Counted from the first letter of the stretch, positions 16,988-26,668 are shown. The stretch is DNA of 64,000 bases from an uncultured Clostridia bacterium (GCA_947624005.1 CANQHV010000001.1:62001-126000), one strand, 5' to 3'. The notes: generated by a model from the letters alone, not told the origin. Numbers and translations: made by a program.

Positions 16988-18817
16988 TTGGAAAACGTAA
17001 ATAAAAAGAAGTTTGCGGCGTTACGCCGCGAAAATACCGCAAAAGAGGCGGAAAAACCGCGCGCGGACAGGCGCGTAAAACGTCAAAAGCCGCAAAAACC
17101 GCCTAAAACCGAAAAGGTGAAAACGGCAAAAGAAAAAAAGACCGCTCCCCGCGCGGGAAAAAAGAAGAAGGGCGAAGCCGTTAAAATAGTATTCCTCGGC
17201 GGCGTGGGCGAAATAGGCAAAAATATGACCGCCGTCGAGTGCGGCAACGATATCATAATAATCGACGCGGGCGCGATTTTTCCCACCGAGGAAACGCCGG
17301 GCATAGACCTTATTGTGCCCGACATTTCGTACCTTGCGGAAAACCGCCGTAAAATCCGCGGGCTTATACTTACGCACGGACACGAGGACCATATAGGCGG
17401 CGTTCCCTATCTTTTGAAAGAGATAAAAATGCCCGTCGCGGGCACCAAACTCACGCTTGCGCTTGTGGATAACAAGCTCCGCGAGCATAAGATAAACGAC
17501 GTAAAAGAAATTGTCGTCGCCCCCGGTCAGACCGTGCAGTTCGGGCGGTTCAAGGTGCGCGCCGTAAACGTAAACCATTCGATAGCGGGCAGTCTTGCCC
17601 TCGCCATAGAAACGCCGCAGGGCGTGATTTTCCACAGCGGCGATTTCAAAATAGACCTTACCCCCGTCGCGGGCGACCCCATAGACCTGAAAGGCATTTC
17701 CGACATAGGCTCGGCGGGCGTTTTGTGCTACCTCGGCGAAAGCACCAATATCGAGCGGCAGGGCTATACGATGAGCGAAACGGTGGTGGGCAGCACGCTC
17801 GACAGACTGTTTGCCGAAAATTCGAAAAGGCGGCTTATAATCGCCACATTTGCCTCGAACGTGCACAGGCTCCAACAGATTATCGACCTCGCCCGCAAAT
17901 ATAAAAGAAAGGTTGCGCTTTCGGGGCGCAGTATGCTTAACGTCGTCGAGGCGGCTGAAAAAATAGGCGAAATCACTATCCCGCAGGACGCTTTGGTGGA
18001 CGTTTCGCGTATCAAAAATATGCGCGACGAAGAAATTGTCGTCGTATCGACGGGCAGTCAGGGCGAGCCGATGAGCGCGCTCACCCGTATGGCAAACGGC
18101 GAAAACCAGCAGGTTACGGTGGGCGAAAACGACACGGTTATAATTTCCGCTTCGCCCATACCGGGGAACGAAAAGCTTATATACAGAGTAATAAACAACC
18201 TCTATAAAAAGGGCGCGGAAGTGGTGTACGCCACACTCGAAAACATACACGTTTCGGGGCACGCGTGCGTCGAAGAGCATAAGATTATGCATTCGCTGTT
18301 AAAGCCCAAATTCTTCATACCCGTACACGGCGAATACCGTCACCTCAAAATTCACGCCCGCCTCGCCGAACAGCTCGGAATGAGCGCGTCGAAAATAATC
18401 GTGCCCGAAATAGGCAACTGCGTCGAATTGACGTCCACGTCCCTGCGGCGGATAGAAAACGTGCCCGCAGGCTCGCGCCTTATCGACGGTGAGGGCATCG
18501 AGGACGAAAAACAGAGCGTCGTCATAGAGGACAGACGACAGCTTTCCGAAGAGGGGCTGTTCATTGTTTCGGTAGCCGTTTCGGGCGGCGAAGTGGTGGG
18601 CGAACCAGCGATAAATTCGCGCGGTTTCGTGTTCGATTTTCACCGCGACTACGATAAAGAAATGCGCGAAGTCATACGCCGCGCCATAGAGGGTTACGAC
18701 CTCGCGCGCGGAACGGTGGACGAGCTTAAAAGGGTAATAAAGCGCGCTTTGCGCAACTATATAATGAAAAAGACCAAACAGTCGCCTATGATAGTGCCCG
18801 TGGTGGTTCAGTTATGA
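16988..18817 (+). CDS. rnj: Ribonuclease J
   Basis: A metallo-beta-lactamase/beta-CASP endo- and 5'-exoribonuclease that degrades and matures RNA. The metal site HGHEDHIGG is intact, as are GEIGKNMTAVE, NVNHSIAGSLALA, FHSGDFKID and the beta-CASP block STGSQGEPMSALTRM. The C-terminal domain (SPMIVPVVVQL) is complete. The protein has a Lys/Arg-rich extension of about 60 residues before the catalytic core. The start is TTG at 16988 with CGGAGA placed 7 nt upstream. No better in-frame start exists before the core. Its stop overlaps the next gene by 4 nt. Confidence 0.92.
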   Translation: MENVNKKKFAALRRENTAKEAEKPRADRRVKRQKPQKPPKTEKVKTAKEKKTAPRAGKKKKGEAVKIVFLGGVGEIGKNMTAVECGNDIIIIDAGAIFPTEETPGIDLIVPDISYLAENRRKIRGLILTHGHEDHIGGVPYLLKEIKMPVAGTKLTLALVDNKLREHKINDVKEIVVAPGQTVQFGRFKVRAVNVNHSIAGSLALAIETPQGVIFHSGDFKIDLTPVAGDPIDLKGISDIGSAGVLCYLGESTNIERQGYTMSETVVGSTLDRLFAENSKRRLIIATFASNVHRLQQIIDLARKYKRKVALSGRSMLNVVEAAEKIGEITIPQDALVDVSRIKNMRDEEIVVVSTGSQGEPMSALTRMANGENQQVTVGENDTVIISASPIPGNEKLIYRVINNLYKKGAEVVYATLENIHVSGHACVEEHKIMHSLLKPKFFIPVHGEYRHLKIHARLAEQLGMSASKIIVPEIGNCVELTSTSLRRIENVPAGSRLIDGEGIEDEKQSVVIEDRRQLSEEGLFIVSVAVSGGEVVGEPAINSRGFVFDFHRDYDKEMREVIRRAIEGYDLARGTVDELKRVIKRALRNYIMKKTKQSPMIVPVVVQL

Positions 18818-19476
18818 CCTACGGTTACGCTCATAAAAACACGGGCGAAGCCGAAAGAAAAAGCGTGACCGCGCAGTTCAACGCCCCGCGCGTATCGGAC
18901 GTAATCGCAAAAATTCGCGAAAACGCGTTTTCGCGCGAAATTCCGATAGCCGACGATGAAACTCTGAACTTTTTGGGCACACTTCTTGCCGCCGTAAAGC
19001 CGAAAAAAATCCTCGAACTCGGCGGGGCGGTGGGGGTATTCGCGCTGTATGCGGCGGAACTTCTGAAAGACGCGCAAATCACCGTAGTCGAAAAAGACGA
19101 AAAATTCTACGCCGAGGCGGTGCAAAATTTTTCTGCCTTCGGCATAACGTCGCGCGTTTTTCCCGTTTTGGGCGACGCGGGCGAGGTAATCGGCAGGCTT
19201 TCGGGCGGGTTCGACTTCATCTTTCTCGACTGCGCAAAGGCGCAGTATATAAAATACCTGCCCCGTTTGAAAGAACTTCTGAAAAAGGGCGGCGTGCTTG
19301 CCGCGGACGACGTGCTTTTGTTCGGCTACGTCGCGGGCGAGGTTGAAACGCCCAAAAAACGGGCTATGCTTGTAACGCACATAAGGGAATATATTTCGGC
19401 GGCAGTCGGCGACGGCGGATTGCAGACCACAATCGTGAACGTAGGGAACGGCGTCGCCGTAAGCGTAAAACTATGA
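18814..19476 (+). CDS. trmR: O-methyltransferase, probably tRNA 5-hydroxyuridine methyltransferase TrmR
   Basis: A 220-residue SAM-dependent methyltransferase of the COG4122 type. The SAM motif ILELGGAVGVFALYAAELL is followed by FIFLDCAKAQYIKYL and VLAADDVLLFGYVAG. In Bacillus the homologue YrrM/TrmR methylates 5-hydroxyuridine at tRNA position 34, and its neighbours are U32 proteins that make the hydroxyuridine. Here too a U32 protein follows with a 4-nt overlap, which supports the same role. It also overlaps the RNase J gene by 4 nt (ATGA). Confidence 0.75.
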   Translation: MTYGYAHKNTGEAERKSVTAQFNAPRVSDVIAKIRENAFSREIPIADDETLNFLGTLLAAVKPKKILELGGAVGVFALYAAELLKDAQITVVEKDEKFYAEAVQNFSAFGITSRVFPVLGDAGEVIGRLSGGFDFIFLDCAKAQYIKYLPRLKELLKKGGVLAADDVLLFGYVAGEVETPKKRAMLVTHIREYISAAVGDGGLQTTIVNVGNGVAVSVKL

Positions 19477-20657
19477 ACGTTGAACTTCTCGCCCCCGCGG
19501 GCGGCTTTACAAAACTCAAAACCGCGTTTTATTTCGGCGCGGACGCGGCTTATATCGGCGGAAAAGACTATTCTTTGCGTTCGTTCGCCGAAAATTTCAC
19601 GCGCGAAGAGCTTGAAAAAGCGATAAAATACGCCCACGCCGCGGGTAAAAAGATATATGTCGCCGTAAACATATTCGCGAAAAACGCGGATACAGCCGCG
19701 CTTTCGGACTATTTTAAGTATCTTTACAAGGCGGGCGCGGACGCGGTTATAATTTCCGATTGCGGAGTATTTTATATTTGCAGAAAAGCCGCGCCTTATC
19801 TTCCCGTGCATATCTCGACTCAGGCGAACGTAACCAACAAGTACGCGGTCAGATTCTGGCGCGAACAGGGCGCGGAGCGGGTAATTCTCGCGCGCGAGCT
19901 GTCGCTTGCGGAAATTTCCGAAATACGCCTGTTTACGCCCGATATCGAACTTGAAGCTTTCGTACACGGCGCGATGTGTATTTCCTATTCGGGCAGGTGT
20001 CTGCTTTCGGACTACCTTGCGGGCAGAAGGTCCAACGGCGGCGAATGCGTTCAGGCTTGCCGCTGGCAATACGAAATAAGGAAAAAGGACGGCGACGGCT
20101 GGATGCCTTTGGAGGAGGACGGGCGCGGCGCGTACATTCTTAACAGCAAAGACCTTAATATGTCCGCGCACCTCAAAGAATTGGAAGAGGCGGGTGTGAC
20201 GTCGTTCAAAATCGAGGGCAGAATGAAAAGCGAATACTACCTCGCCACCGTTATAAACGCGTACAGGCGTTGCCTCGACGGCGGGTATTCTGACGCCGTC
20301 GAAAGCGAGCTTTTGTGCGCCGCGCACCGCGATTACACCACGGCGTACGCGTTCGGCGAAAACGTCGGCACGGTAAACTACTCCGACAGCCAGACGAAAG
20401 GCGGCGCCGATTACATAGGCATAGTCGTCGGCGCGGGCGAGGGTTATGCGCTTGTCGAAATGCGCACCCGCTTCAAAACGGGAGATGAACTCGAAGTACT
20501 GTCGCCCTCGGAAAATTTCGGCAGAAAATTCGTCGTGCGCCGCGCGTTTACAAGTGCGGGCGAAGAAACGTCGGACTGCAAGCTCGTTCAGGAAGTTTAC
20601 AAAGTCGATTGCCCCTACCGCCTTTCGGAGGGGGATATATTGAGGAGGAGGAAATAG
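19473..20657 (+). CDS. trhP: U32 family protein, probably tRNA 5-hydroxyuridine synthesis (TrhP-like)
   Basis: 394 residues. MNVELLAPAGGFTKLKTAF and GADAAYIGGKDYSLR are the U32 N-terminal signature. VHGAMCISYSGRCLLSDYL and GECVQACRWQYEI carry the Cys residues expected to hold an Fe-S cluster, and SFKIEGRMKSEYYLATVI follows. U32 proteins of this type (TrhP/YegQ, YrrN/YrrO) act in prephenate-dependent hydroxylation of tRNA U34. The adjacent trmR-like gene, overlapping by 4 nt, fits that pathway. The next gene, aroA, belongs to the shikimate pathway that makes prephenate's precursor chorismate. Confidence 0.8.
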   Translation: MNVELLAPAGGFTKLKTAFYFGADAAYIGGKDYSLRSFAENFTREELEKAIKYAHAAGKKIYVAVNIFAKNADTAALSDYFKYLYKAGADAVIISDCGVFYICRKAAPYLPVHISTQANVTNKYAVRFWREQGAERVILARELSLAEISEIRLFTPDIELEAFVHGAMCISYSGRCLLSDYLAGRRSNGGECVQACRWQYEIRKKDGDGWMPLEEDGRGAYILNSKDLNMSAHLKELEEAGVTSFKIEGRMKSEYYLATVINAYRRCLDGGYSDAVESELLCAAHRDYTTAYAFGENVGTVNYSDSQTKGGADYIGIVVGAGEGYALVEMRTRFKTGDELEVLSPSENFGRKFVVRRAFTSAGEETSDCKLVQEVYKVDCPYRLSEGDILRRRK

Positions 20658-20664
20658 CTCCGCA

Positions 20665-21876
20665 ATGGACTACGAAGTTAAAAATATCTACGGAAAAATA
20701 AAAAATCCCGCCGTATTCGTCGAGGCGCCCGGTTCCAAAAGTATAACGGCGCGCGCGCTTCTTCTCGCCACCCTCGCAGAGGGCGAAAGCACGCTTTTCG
20801 GCGCGCAGTTTTCGGACGATTGCGCCGCGTTTTCGGAATGTATAAAACAGCTCGGCGTAAAATGTTCGGTTTCGGGAACGACGGTTAAAATAAGCGGTTG
20901 CGGAGGAATATTGCCCAAAAAGAGCGCGAAAATTTACGTCGGCAGCGCGGGCACCGCGGCGCGCTTTCTGACCGCGCTTCTGGCTTTTTCCGACGGCGAA
21001 TACGAGGTGGAGGCTTCCGAACAGATGTCCAAACGCCCTATGGCGCCCCTTGTAAACGCGCTTAACGAGGCGGGCGCGGAAGTAACCTATTCGGGGTCTT
21101 TTCCCATTAAAATAAAGGGCACCCGCCGCCCCGAAAGCCCCGTAACGGTAGACGTTACGCAAAGCAGTCAGTTCCTTTCCGCACTGCTTATGACTGGCGT
21201 CTGCGCGAAAACCCCCTTAAAAATACGCCCCGTCGGCGACCACGGCGGCGAGTATGTCAAAATGACGCTCGATATGATGTGGTCTTTCGGCGTGGACGTA
21301 AAATATGCGGACGGAGTTTACACGGTTTCGGGCGGATATACGGGCAAGCGGTACGAAATCGAACCCGACCTGTCCGCCGCGTGCTACTTTTACGCGATGA
21401 ACAGAATACTCGGTTCGGAAATATCGGTAAAGGGAGTTATGCCGCACTCTATGCAGGGCGACGGCAAGTTTATCGAAATTTTAAAGACTTTCGACGGCGG
21501 AAAGCTCGATATGTCGGCGTTTTCCGACCAGGCTTTGACGCTTGCGGCAATCGCGCCGTATTTGAAAAACCCCACCGAAATATGCGGCGTAAAACATATT
21601 CGCGCGCAGGAATGCGACAGAATCCGCGCCATATGCGAAAATCTGCGCGCAATGGGGGTAAGGGTCGAAGAGCGCGAGGACGGCGTAAAAATTTATCCGT
21701 CCGAACCGCACGCCGCAAAAATAAACACGTTCGGCGACCACCGCGTGGCTATGGCGTTTTCGGTTACGGGGTTGAGGACGGACGGAATAGTTATTCAAAA
21801 CGCCGAGGTCTGCTCGAAAACTTTCAAAGATTATTTTACCGTCCTTGAAAGAATTTGCGCCGAAATGTGTAAATAG
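20665..21876 (+). CDS. aroA: 3-phosphoshikimate 1-carboxyvinyltransferase (EPSP synthase)
   Basis: Joins phosphoenolpyruvate to shikimate 3-phosphate in chorismate synthesis. The substrate loops VEAPGSKSITARALLLA, VGSAGTAARFLTALLAF and SSQFLSALLMTGV match AroA. Later come SDQALTLAAIAP and FGDHRVAMAFSV with the conserved D-H-R. 403 residues is slightly short but complete. It begins 7 nt after the U32 gene, whose end carries the GGAGG used as ribosome-binding site. It is the last gene of the rnj-trmR-trhP-aroA unit. Confidence 0.92.
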   Translation: MDYEVKNIYGKIKNPAVFVEAPGSKSITARALLLATLAEGESTLFGAQFSDDCAAFSECIKQLGVKCSVSGTTVKISGCGGILPKKSAKIYVGSAGTAARFLTALLAFSDGEYEVEASEQMSKRPMAPLVNALNEAGAEVTYSGSFPIKIKGTRRPESPVTVDVTQSSQFLSALLMTGVCAKTPLKIRPVGDHGGEYVKMTLDMMWSFGVDVKYADGVYTVSGGYTGKRYEIEPDLSAACYFYAMNRILGSEISVKGVMPHSMQGDGKFIEILKTFDGGKLDMSAFSDQALTLAAIAPYLKNPTEICGVKHIRAQECDRIRAICENLRAMGVRVEEREDGVKIYPSEPHAAKINTFGDHRVAMAFSVTGLRTDGIVIQNAEVCSKTFKDYFTVLERICAEMCK

Positions 21877-21915
21877 CGTGAAATTCACTTTACTTTTCAA
21901 CGGCCCTGTGTCATA

Positions 21916-21953
21916 ATATTGTCATATAAAATTATTACAAACGGTGACAATAT
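21916..21953 (+). promoter_or_regulatory. 9-bp inverted repeat overlapping a start codon
   Basis: ATATTGTCA (21916-21924) and TGACAATAT (21945-21953) are perfect inverse copies 20 nt apart. The second arm includes the first two bases of the ATG at 21952. A candidate promoter TTTACT-17 bp-CATAAT ends at 21916. It could be an operator or an mRNA hairpin that hides the start codon. Confidence 0.45.
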
Positions 21954-22959
21954 GGAGATTTTAAGAGTAAAAACGGGTACGTCGCTGTTTTACTACGTCT
22001 ATCTGCTTGCGTGTTTCGGGCTTTTTTTCGGACTGTATTTCGGTTTAAGACGTAAAAGCAAAAAGGCGCAAAGAACGGCGCTTCTGATATTTCTTTGGGT
22101 GAATTTCGCGTTGCACTTCATAAAACTCGCGTTTTCGCTTTACGACGTACAGCACGACGTTACCATAATCAGAAAGGCTACGTTCGAAAATATATGCGCT
22201 GTTTCAACGCTTATTTTCCCCTTCCTTTTTATGGGCAAAAACAAAGTCGGCAAGGACTATATGTTCTACCTCGGCTCGATTTCGGGCTTTGCGGGTTGCG
22301 TATACCCCGCGCCCGTCGATACGTGGATGTGGAAAGGGGCGAAAGGACTTCCCTTTTACCACCTCGAAACAATGCGCTATTATATATGCCACGCGGGAAT
22401 ATGGATTGTGCCCGTTCTGATGGTGCTTTTCGGCTTGCATAAGCTCGATTACCGCAGAATCTGGAAAGCGATACTGTTCTATTTCGGCGTTCTCGGTCTT
22501 ATCATAGTAAACGAGATTATACTTGTCCGCATAGGTTGGGTAAACGACCCCGGCAGTCTTAAAGACTTCCTCGACAACGTAGGCGGGCGCGACCTCGGGT
22601 ATGCTTTCGGTCCCAACGAAATGCTCGAAAAGCCCTTGAAGTTCGTATTGTGGCTTACGCCCAAGGCGTGGAAAGACCCGTATGTGCCCATTCTTTGGGA
22701 GTTTTTCCCCGTCGTCATTCTCGGCGGCGCGGCGTGCTTCGCGGTTTCGATGATTTGGGAACACGAACATTTCAAAAACGACTGCATTAAATTGAAAAAT
22801 AATATACAAACTGCTTTTAAAAAGTTCAAAGCGAACGTCGCGGGCAAAAATTCGTCCGACGGGGCGGAAGCGCAAACGGAAGACGGCGCCGCGGAAGCGG
22901 AAACCGCCCGAACTTCGGACGACGCGCCCGAAGCCGGGGACAAGGACGGCGGAAATTAA
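21952..22959 (+). CDS. Polytopic membrane protein, YwaF/TIGR02206-like
   Basis: 335 residues from the ATG at 21952; a TTG 33 nt upstream is less likely. Six or seven hydrophobic segments are visible, for example FYYVYLLACFGLFFGLYFGL, LIFLWVNFALHFIKLAF and GIWIVPVLMVLFGL. The layout, with a conserved H-F-I-K in helix 2 and Y-x-C-H-A-G later, resembles the uncharacterised YwaF family. The last 60 residues are a soluble, Glu/Ala-rich tail. Ribosome-binding sequence is weak. Function unknown. Confidence 0.6.
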   Translation: MEILRVKTGTSLFYYVYLLACFGLFFGLYFGLRRKSKKAQRTALLIFLWVNFALHFIKLAFSLYDVQHDVTIIRKATFENICAVSTLIFPFLFMGKNKVGKDYMFYLGSISGFAGCVYPAPVDTWMWKGAKGLPFYHLETMRYYICHAGIWIVPVLMVLFGLHKLDYRRIWKAILFYFGVLGLIIVNEIILVRIGWVNDPGSLKDFLDNVGGRDLGYAFGPNEMLEKPLKFVLWLTPKAWKDPYVPILWEFFPVVILGGAACFAVSMIWEHEHFKNDCIKLKNNIQTAFKKFKANVAGKNSSDGAEAQTEDGAAEAETARTSDDAPEAGDKDGGN

Positions 22960-22980
22960 AGTATATTATATATAATGTAA

Positions 22981-24294
22981 ATGGAAAATATCGTAATTCA
23001 CTCCGACCTCAACAATTTTTACGCCTCGGTAGAGCGTAAACTTCACCCCGAACTTCGCGGCGTTCCCGTCGCGGTGTGCGGCAGTAAAGAGGAGAGGAAG
23101 GGGATAGTCCTCGCCAAAAGCGAAGAGGCGAAAAAGTTCGGCGTAAAGACGGGCGACACGATATTTTCCGCGCAGAAAAAGTGCCCGGGCATAAAAATAG
23201 TTCCCCCGCACTTCGACCAATACGTCAGATACTCCCGCCTTGTCAAGGCGATTTACTGCCGCTATACCGACTTTATCGAAAGCTACGGTATAGACGAATG
23301 CTGGCTGGACGTAACAAAAAGTCTTAATATTTTTCCCGCATACGCGGGCGAACGCATTATAACCGTCGACGGTACAAGTTACTATACCGACGGCTTTTTG
23401 CGTTTTCTGGGCGATACGGTGCGGAACGCTGTAAAAGACGAACTCGGCTTAACCGTTTCGTGCGGGGTGTCGTTCAATAAAGTATATGCAAAGCTCGGGT
23501 CCGACCTCAAAAAGCCCGACGGCACCTCGGTCATTTCGAAACTCAACTATAAATCGGTCGTTTACGGCTTGCCCGTCGGCGATTTGCTGTACGTCGGTTC
23601 GGCTACCTGCCGAAAACTTGCGGCGATGGGGCTTACCACTATCGGACGGCTTGCCGCCGCGGACGATAACGCGGTAATTTCCGCTTTCGGAAAAGTGGGC
23701 GAAACGTTGCTTAAAAACGCCCGCGGCGAGGACGATTCGCCCGTAAAAAGGGTGGACGAAAAGCGCGAAGTAAAGTCGATAGGCAATTCGCAGACCTTTC
23801 CGCGCGACCTCGAAAAGCCCGAACAGATAAAAAGAATGCTGTACGTCCTTTCCGAAAGCGTCGCCACCCGCCTGCGCGCAAGCGGTTGCGGGCTTGCCGA
23901 CACGGTAAGGCTGTGGGTTAGGTATTCCGACCTTTCCGACTTTTCCGCGCAGAAAAAAGTACGGCACACCGCGCTGTGTTCGGAAATCGCCGAACACGCC
24001 TTCGACCTGTTCGAAAAAAACGTGACCCCGCCCTATAAAGTCCGCGCCCTCGGCGTAACCGTCGCGGGGTTCGACAACGGCGCGTCGCAGCTCACTCTCG
24101 ACGAGGCAAGCGGCAAATACTCGAAACTCGACAAGTTAGAGCGCACGGTGGACGAAATCCGCAAAAAACACGGATATTCTTCGTTACAGCGCGGAATAGT
24201 GGCGGAGGACCCCGAACAGTCCTCAAACGATATCCGCAGTACCCACGTGATAAAACCGGGAAAATTCGACGACGACGATTACAAACCGACTTAA
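22981..24294 (+). CDS. dinB: DNA polymerase IV (Y-family)
   Basis: Error-prone lesion-bypass polymerase. IVIHSDLNNFYASVERK has the first catalytic Asp, SYGIDECWLDVTKS the second acidic pair, and GLTVSCGVSFNKVYAKLGSD the palm/finger signature. The little-finger domain ends near 400, followed by a 40-residue tail without a clear beta-clamp motif. The 437-residue length is a little above the usual. No Shine-Dalgarno sequence is seen. TATAAT (22971-22976) lies 4 nt before the ATG but lacks a -35 match. No LexA box was seen. Confidence 0.93.
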   Translation: MENIVIHSDLNNFYASVERKLHPELRGVPVAVCGSKEERKGIVLAKSEEAKKFGVKTGDTIFSAQKKCPGIKIVPPHFDQYVRYSRLVKAIYCRYTDFIESYGIDECWLDVTKSLNIFPAYAGERIITVDGTSYYTDGFLRFLGDTVRNAVKDELGLTVSCGVSFNKVYAKLGSDLKKPDGTSVISKLNYKSVVYGLPVGDLLYVGSATCRKLAAMGLTTIGRLAAADDNAVISAFGKVGETLLKNARGEDDSPVKRVDEKREVKSIGNSQTFPRDLEKPEQIKRMLYVLSESVATRLRASGCGLADTVRLWVRYSDLSDFSAQKKVRHTALCSEIAEHAFDLFEKNVTPPYKVRALGVTVAGFDNGASQLTLDEASGKYSKLDKLERTVDEIRKKHGYSSLQRGIVAEDPEQSSNDIRSTHVIKPGKFDDDDYKPT

Positions 24295-24434
24295 AAAACC
24301 TTAAATTGACAAAATTAACAAGCCGCGGGTTACAAATTTTCAAAAATTTTTAGTACTTAACAAAAATCAAAAGTATATAAGCTGTACTTATAACTTACAT
24401 AAATACTCGCTAACGACAAGGTGCGGTCAACGGG

Positions 24435-24463
24435 TTGACATTGAAGTTTTAAATAACTATAAT
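24435..24463 (+). promoter_or_regulatory. Consensus sigma-A promoter of glnA
   Basis: A perfect TTGACA (24435-24440), 17 bp and a perfect TATAAT (24458-24463). This gives a leader of about 60 nt that includes an imperfect hairpin (GCGGGCT/AGCCGC around 24482-24502). Upstream, 24295-24434 is AT-rich with short repeats but no feature I can name. Confidence 0.9.
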
Positions 24464-24528
24464 GACTAATGTAATAAATCGGCGGGCTATGAGAGAGCCG
24501 CTAATATAAAAAATAAGGAGAGTATACT

Positions 24529-26610
24529 ATGAATCTTCCCGAAATGTTCGGCGAAAACGTCTTCAACGATTCGGTGCAGAAAGAAACCCTTCCCAAGGAA
24601 GTGTACAAAGCCTTGCGCGAAACAATCGAGGCGGGCAAACAGCTCGACGTTTCAATCGCGGGCGCGGTTGCCGCGGCGATGAAAGACTGGGCAGTGTCAA
24701 AAGGCGCGACCCATTACACGCACTGGTTCCAGCCCCTTACGGGTCTTACCGCCGAAAAACACGACGGCTTTATCGAACCCGACGGCGACAAGGTGATTAT
24801 GCGCCTTACGGGCAAATCGCTTATCGTCGGCGAACCCGACGCGTCAAGCTTCCCCTCGGGCGGTTCGCGCGCGACGTATATGGCGCGCGGCTACACCGCG
24901 TGGGACCCGACAAGCCCCGCTTTCGTAAAAGAGGGCACGCTGTACATACCCACGATTTTCGTGTCGTACACGGGCGAAACGCTCGACAAAAAGGCGCCGC
25001 TTCTGCGCAGTATGAACGCAATCGATAAGCAGGCTAAACGTATTTTGAAGCTGTTCGGCATCGAATGCAGAAAAGTAGCCACGACCGTCGGTCCCGAGCA
25101 GGAATATTTCCTCATTCCCGAAGAGGAGTACGAAAGAAGAAAGGACTTAAAGCTTACGGGCAGAACGCTTTTCGGCGCGCCCGCGTCGCGCGGACAGGAA
25201 CTCGAAGACCACTATTTCGGCGTAATCAAGCCCAAGATAGGCGAGTTTATGCGCGACCTCGACAAGGAATTGTGGAGCTACGGCATACTTTCAAAGACAA
25301 AGCATAACGAGGTTGCCCCCGCTCAACACGAGATGGCGCCCGTGTTCTCGACGACAAACGTCGCCGTAGACACCAATATGCTTACTATGGAGATAATGAA
25401 AAAGGTGGCAAAGCGCCACGGACTTGTGTGCCTTTTGCACGAAAAGCCTTTCCGCGGCATAAACGGAAGCGGCAAGCACAACAACTGGTCTATGTCCACC
25501 GATACGGGGCTTAATCTTCTCGACCCCGGTCCCAACCCCGAAACGAACAGCCTTTTCAAGCTTGTGCTTGCGGCTGTGATAAAGGCGGTAGACGATTATC
25601 AGGGAGTACTGCGCGCGTCTGTGGCGTCCGCGGGCAACGACCACCGTCTGGGCGCGAACGAAGCGCCTCCCGCTATTATATCGGTATATTTGGGCGACCA
25701 GCTCGGCGCGCTTGTGGACAGCATAGTCAAGGGCGAAAGCTACAAGGCGAGCAAAAAGCAGGAAGGCAGCATAGGCGTACCCGAATCGCCCATCTTCCCC
25801 AAGGACGCGACGGACAGAAACAGAACTTCGCCCTTTGCGTTCACGGGCAACAAGTTCGAGTTCAGAATGCTCGGTTCGCAGGCTAACGTCGCGGACGCGA
25901 ATATCTGCCTCAATACGATAGTAGCCGACGCGTTCGACAAACTCGCAACCGAACTCGAAAGCAAAAAAGATTTGGCGAAAGCGGTTGACGAGGTTGTGGC
26001 CCGCGAGCTTAAAGCGCACTACCGCATAATCTTCAATGAGGACGGTTACGGTCCCGAATGGGAGCCCGAAGCTATAAAGCGCGGACTTCTGAACAACAAA
26101 AACACCGCCGACGCGGTACCCGTGTTCTACGAGGACAAAAACGTCGAAGTGTTCGTAAAGCAGGGAGTATATACCAAGGCGGAGGCAATCGCCCGCGCGG
26201 ATATACGTCTTGAAAACTACGTCAAGATTATCAATATCGAGGCGCTTACAATGATAGAGATGGCAAAGCGCGACATAATCCCCTCGGTTTCGGATTTCGT
26301 AGCCGAACTCTGCCAGAATGTAGCCTCGAAAAAGGCGGTTTGCGAGAATATTCCCGTAAACGCGGAAAAGGGTCTTATAGAAAAGCTCGCCGCTCTGAAC
26401 GATAAATCAAGCGAGCTTGTGGCAAAGCTCGAAGGCGACCTTGCAAAGATAAACAAAGAGGACTTCCGTCCCGCATCGCAGAAGATGGCGCACGTGATAA
26501 TTCCCGATATGGAAGAGCTTCGCGCTGCGGTGGACGAGATGGAAACGCTTACTTCCGCAGACTATTGGCCCTATCCCACTTACTACGACCTGCTGTACGG
26601 CGTAAAGTAA
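24529..26610 (+). CDS. glnA: Glutamine synthetase type III
   Basis: Makes glutamine from glutamate, ammonia and ATP. The 693-residue length and motifs THWFQPLTGLTAEKHD, TVGPEQEYFLI, NEVAPAQHEMAPVF and GINGSGKHNNWSMST identify the GSIII (GlnN) class, which differs from the shorter type I enzyme. AAGGAG precedes the ATG. It is driven by a consensus promoter and followed 210 nt later by an Amt-PII fusion, then by a split glutamate synthase further on. This gives a full GS/GOGAT route. No adenylylation site is expected for this class. Confidence 0.95.
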   Translation: MNLPEMFGENVFNDSVQKETLPKEVYKALRETIEAGKQLDVSIAGAVAAAMKDWAVSKGATHYTHWFQPLTGLTAEKHDGFIEPDGDKVIMRLTGKSLIVGEPDASSFPSGGSRATYMARGYTAWDPTSPAFVKEGTLYIPTIFVSYTGETLDKKAPLLRSMNAIDKQAKRILKLFGIECRKVATTVGPEQEYFLIPEEEYERRKDLKLTGRTLFGAPASRGQELEDHYFGVIKPKIGEFMRDLDKELWSYGILSKTKHNEVAPAQHEMAPVFSTTNVAVDTNMLTMEIMKKVAKRHGLVCLLHEKPFRGINGSGKHNNWSMSTDTGLNLLDPGPNPETNSLFKLVLAAVIKAVDDYQGVLRASVASAGNDHRLGANEAPPAIISVYLGDQLGALVDSIVKGESYKASKKQEGSIGVPESPIFPKDATDRNRTSPFAFTGNKFEFRMLGSQANVADANICLNTIVADAFDKLATELESKKDLAKAVDEVVARELKAHYRIIFNEDGYGPEWEPEAIKRGLLNNKNTADAVPVFYEDKNVEVFVKQGVYTKAEAIARADIRLENYVKIINIEALTMIEMAKRDIIPSVSDFVAELCQNVASKKAVCENIPVNAEKGLIEKLAALNDKSSELVAKLEGDLAKINKEDFRPASQKMAHVIIPDMEELRAAVDEMETLTSADYWPYPTYYDLLYGVK

Positions 26611-26668
26611 AAAGTGGCAATATATTCCGCAATTTTTTGCGAAAATCAATAAAAAACAAGACGACGAA

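Noticed and set aside
17021..18292. Minus-strand open frame of 423 codons opposite RNase J
   Set aside because: Frame lies fully inside a well-conserved gene and its translation is rich in R, H, F and Y without any known motif; it is a shadow of the coding strand.
22949..22983. dinB as a fourth leaderless gene
   Set aside because: TATAAT ends only 4 nt before the ATG and there is no -35 match at 16-18 bp, so the evidence is weaker than for the other three. No SOS box was seen either.
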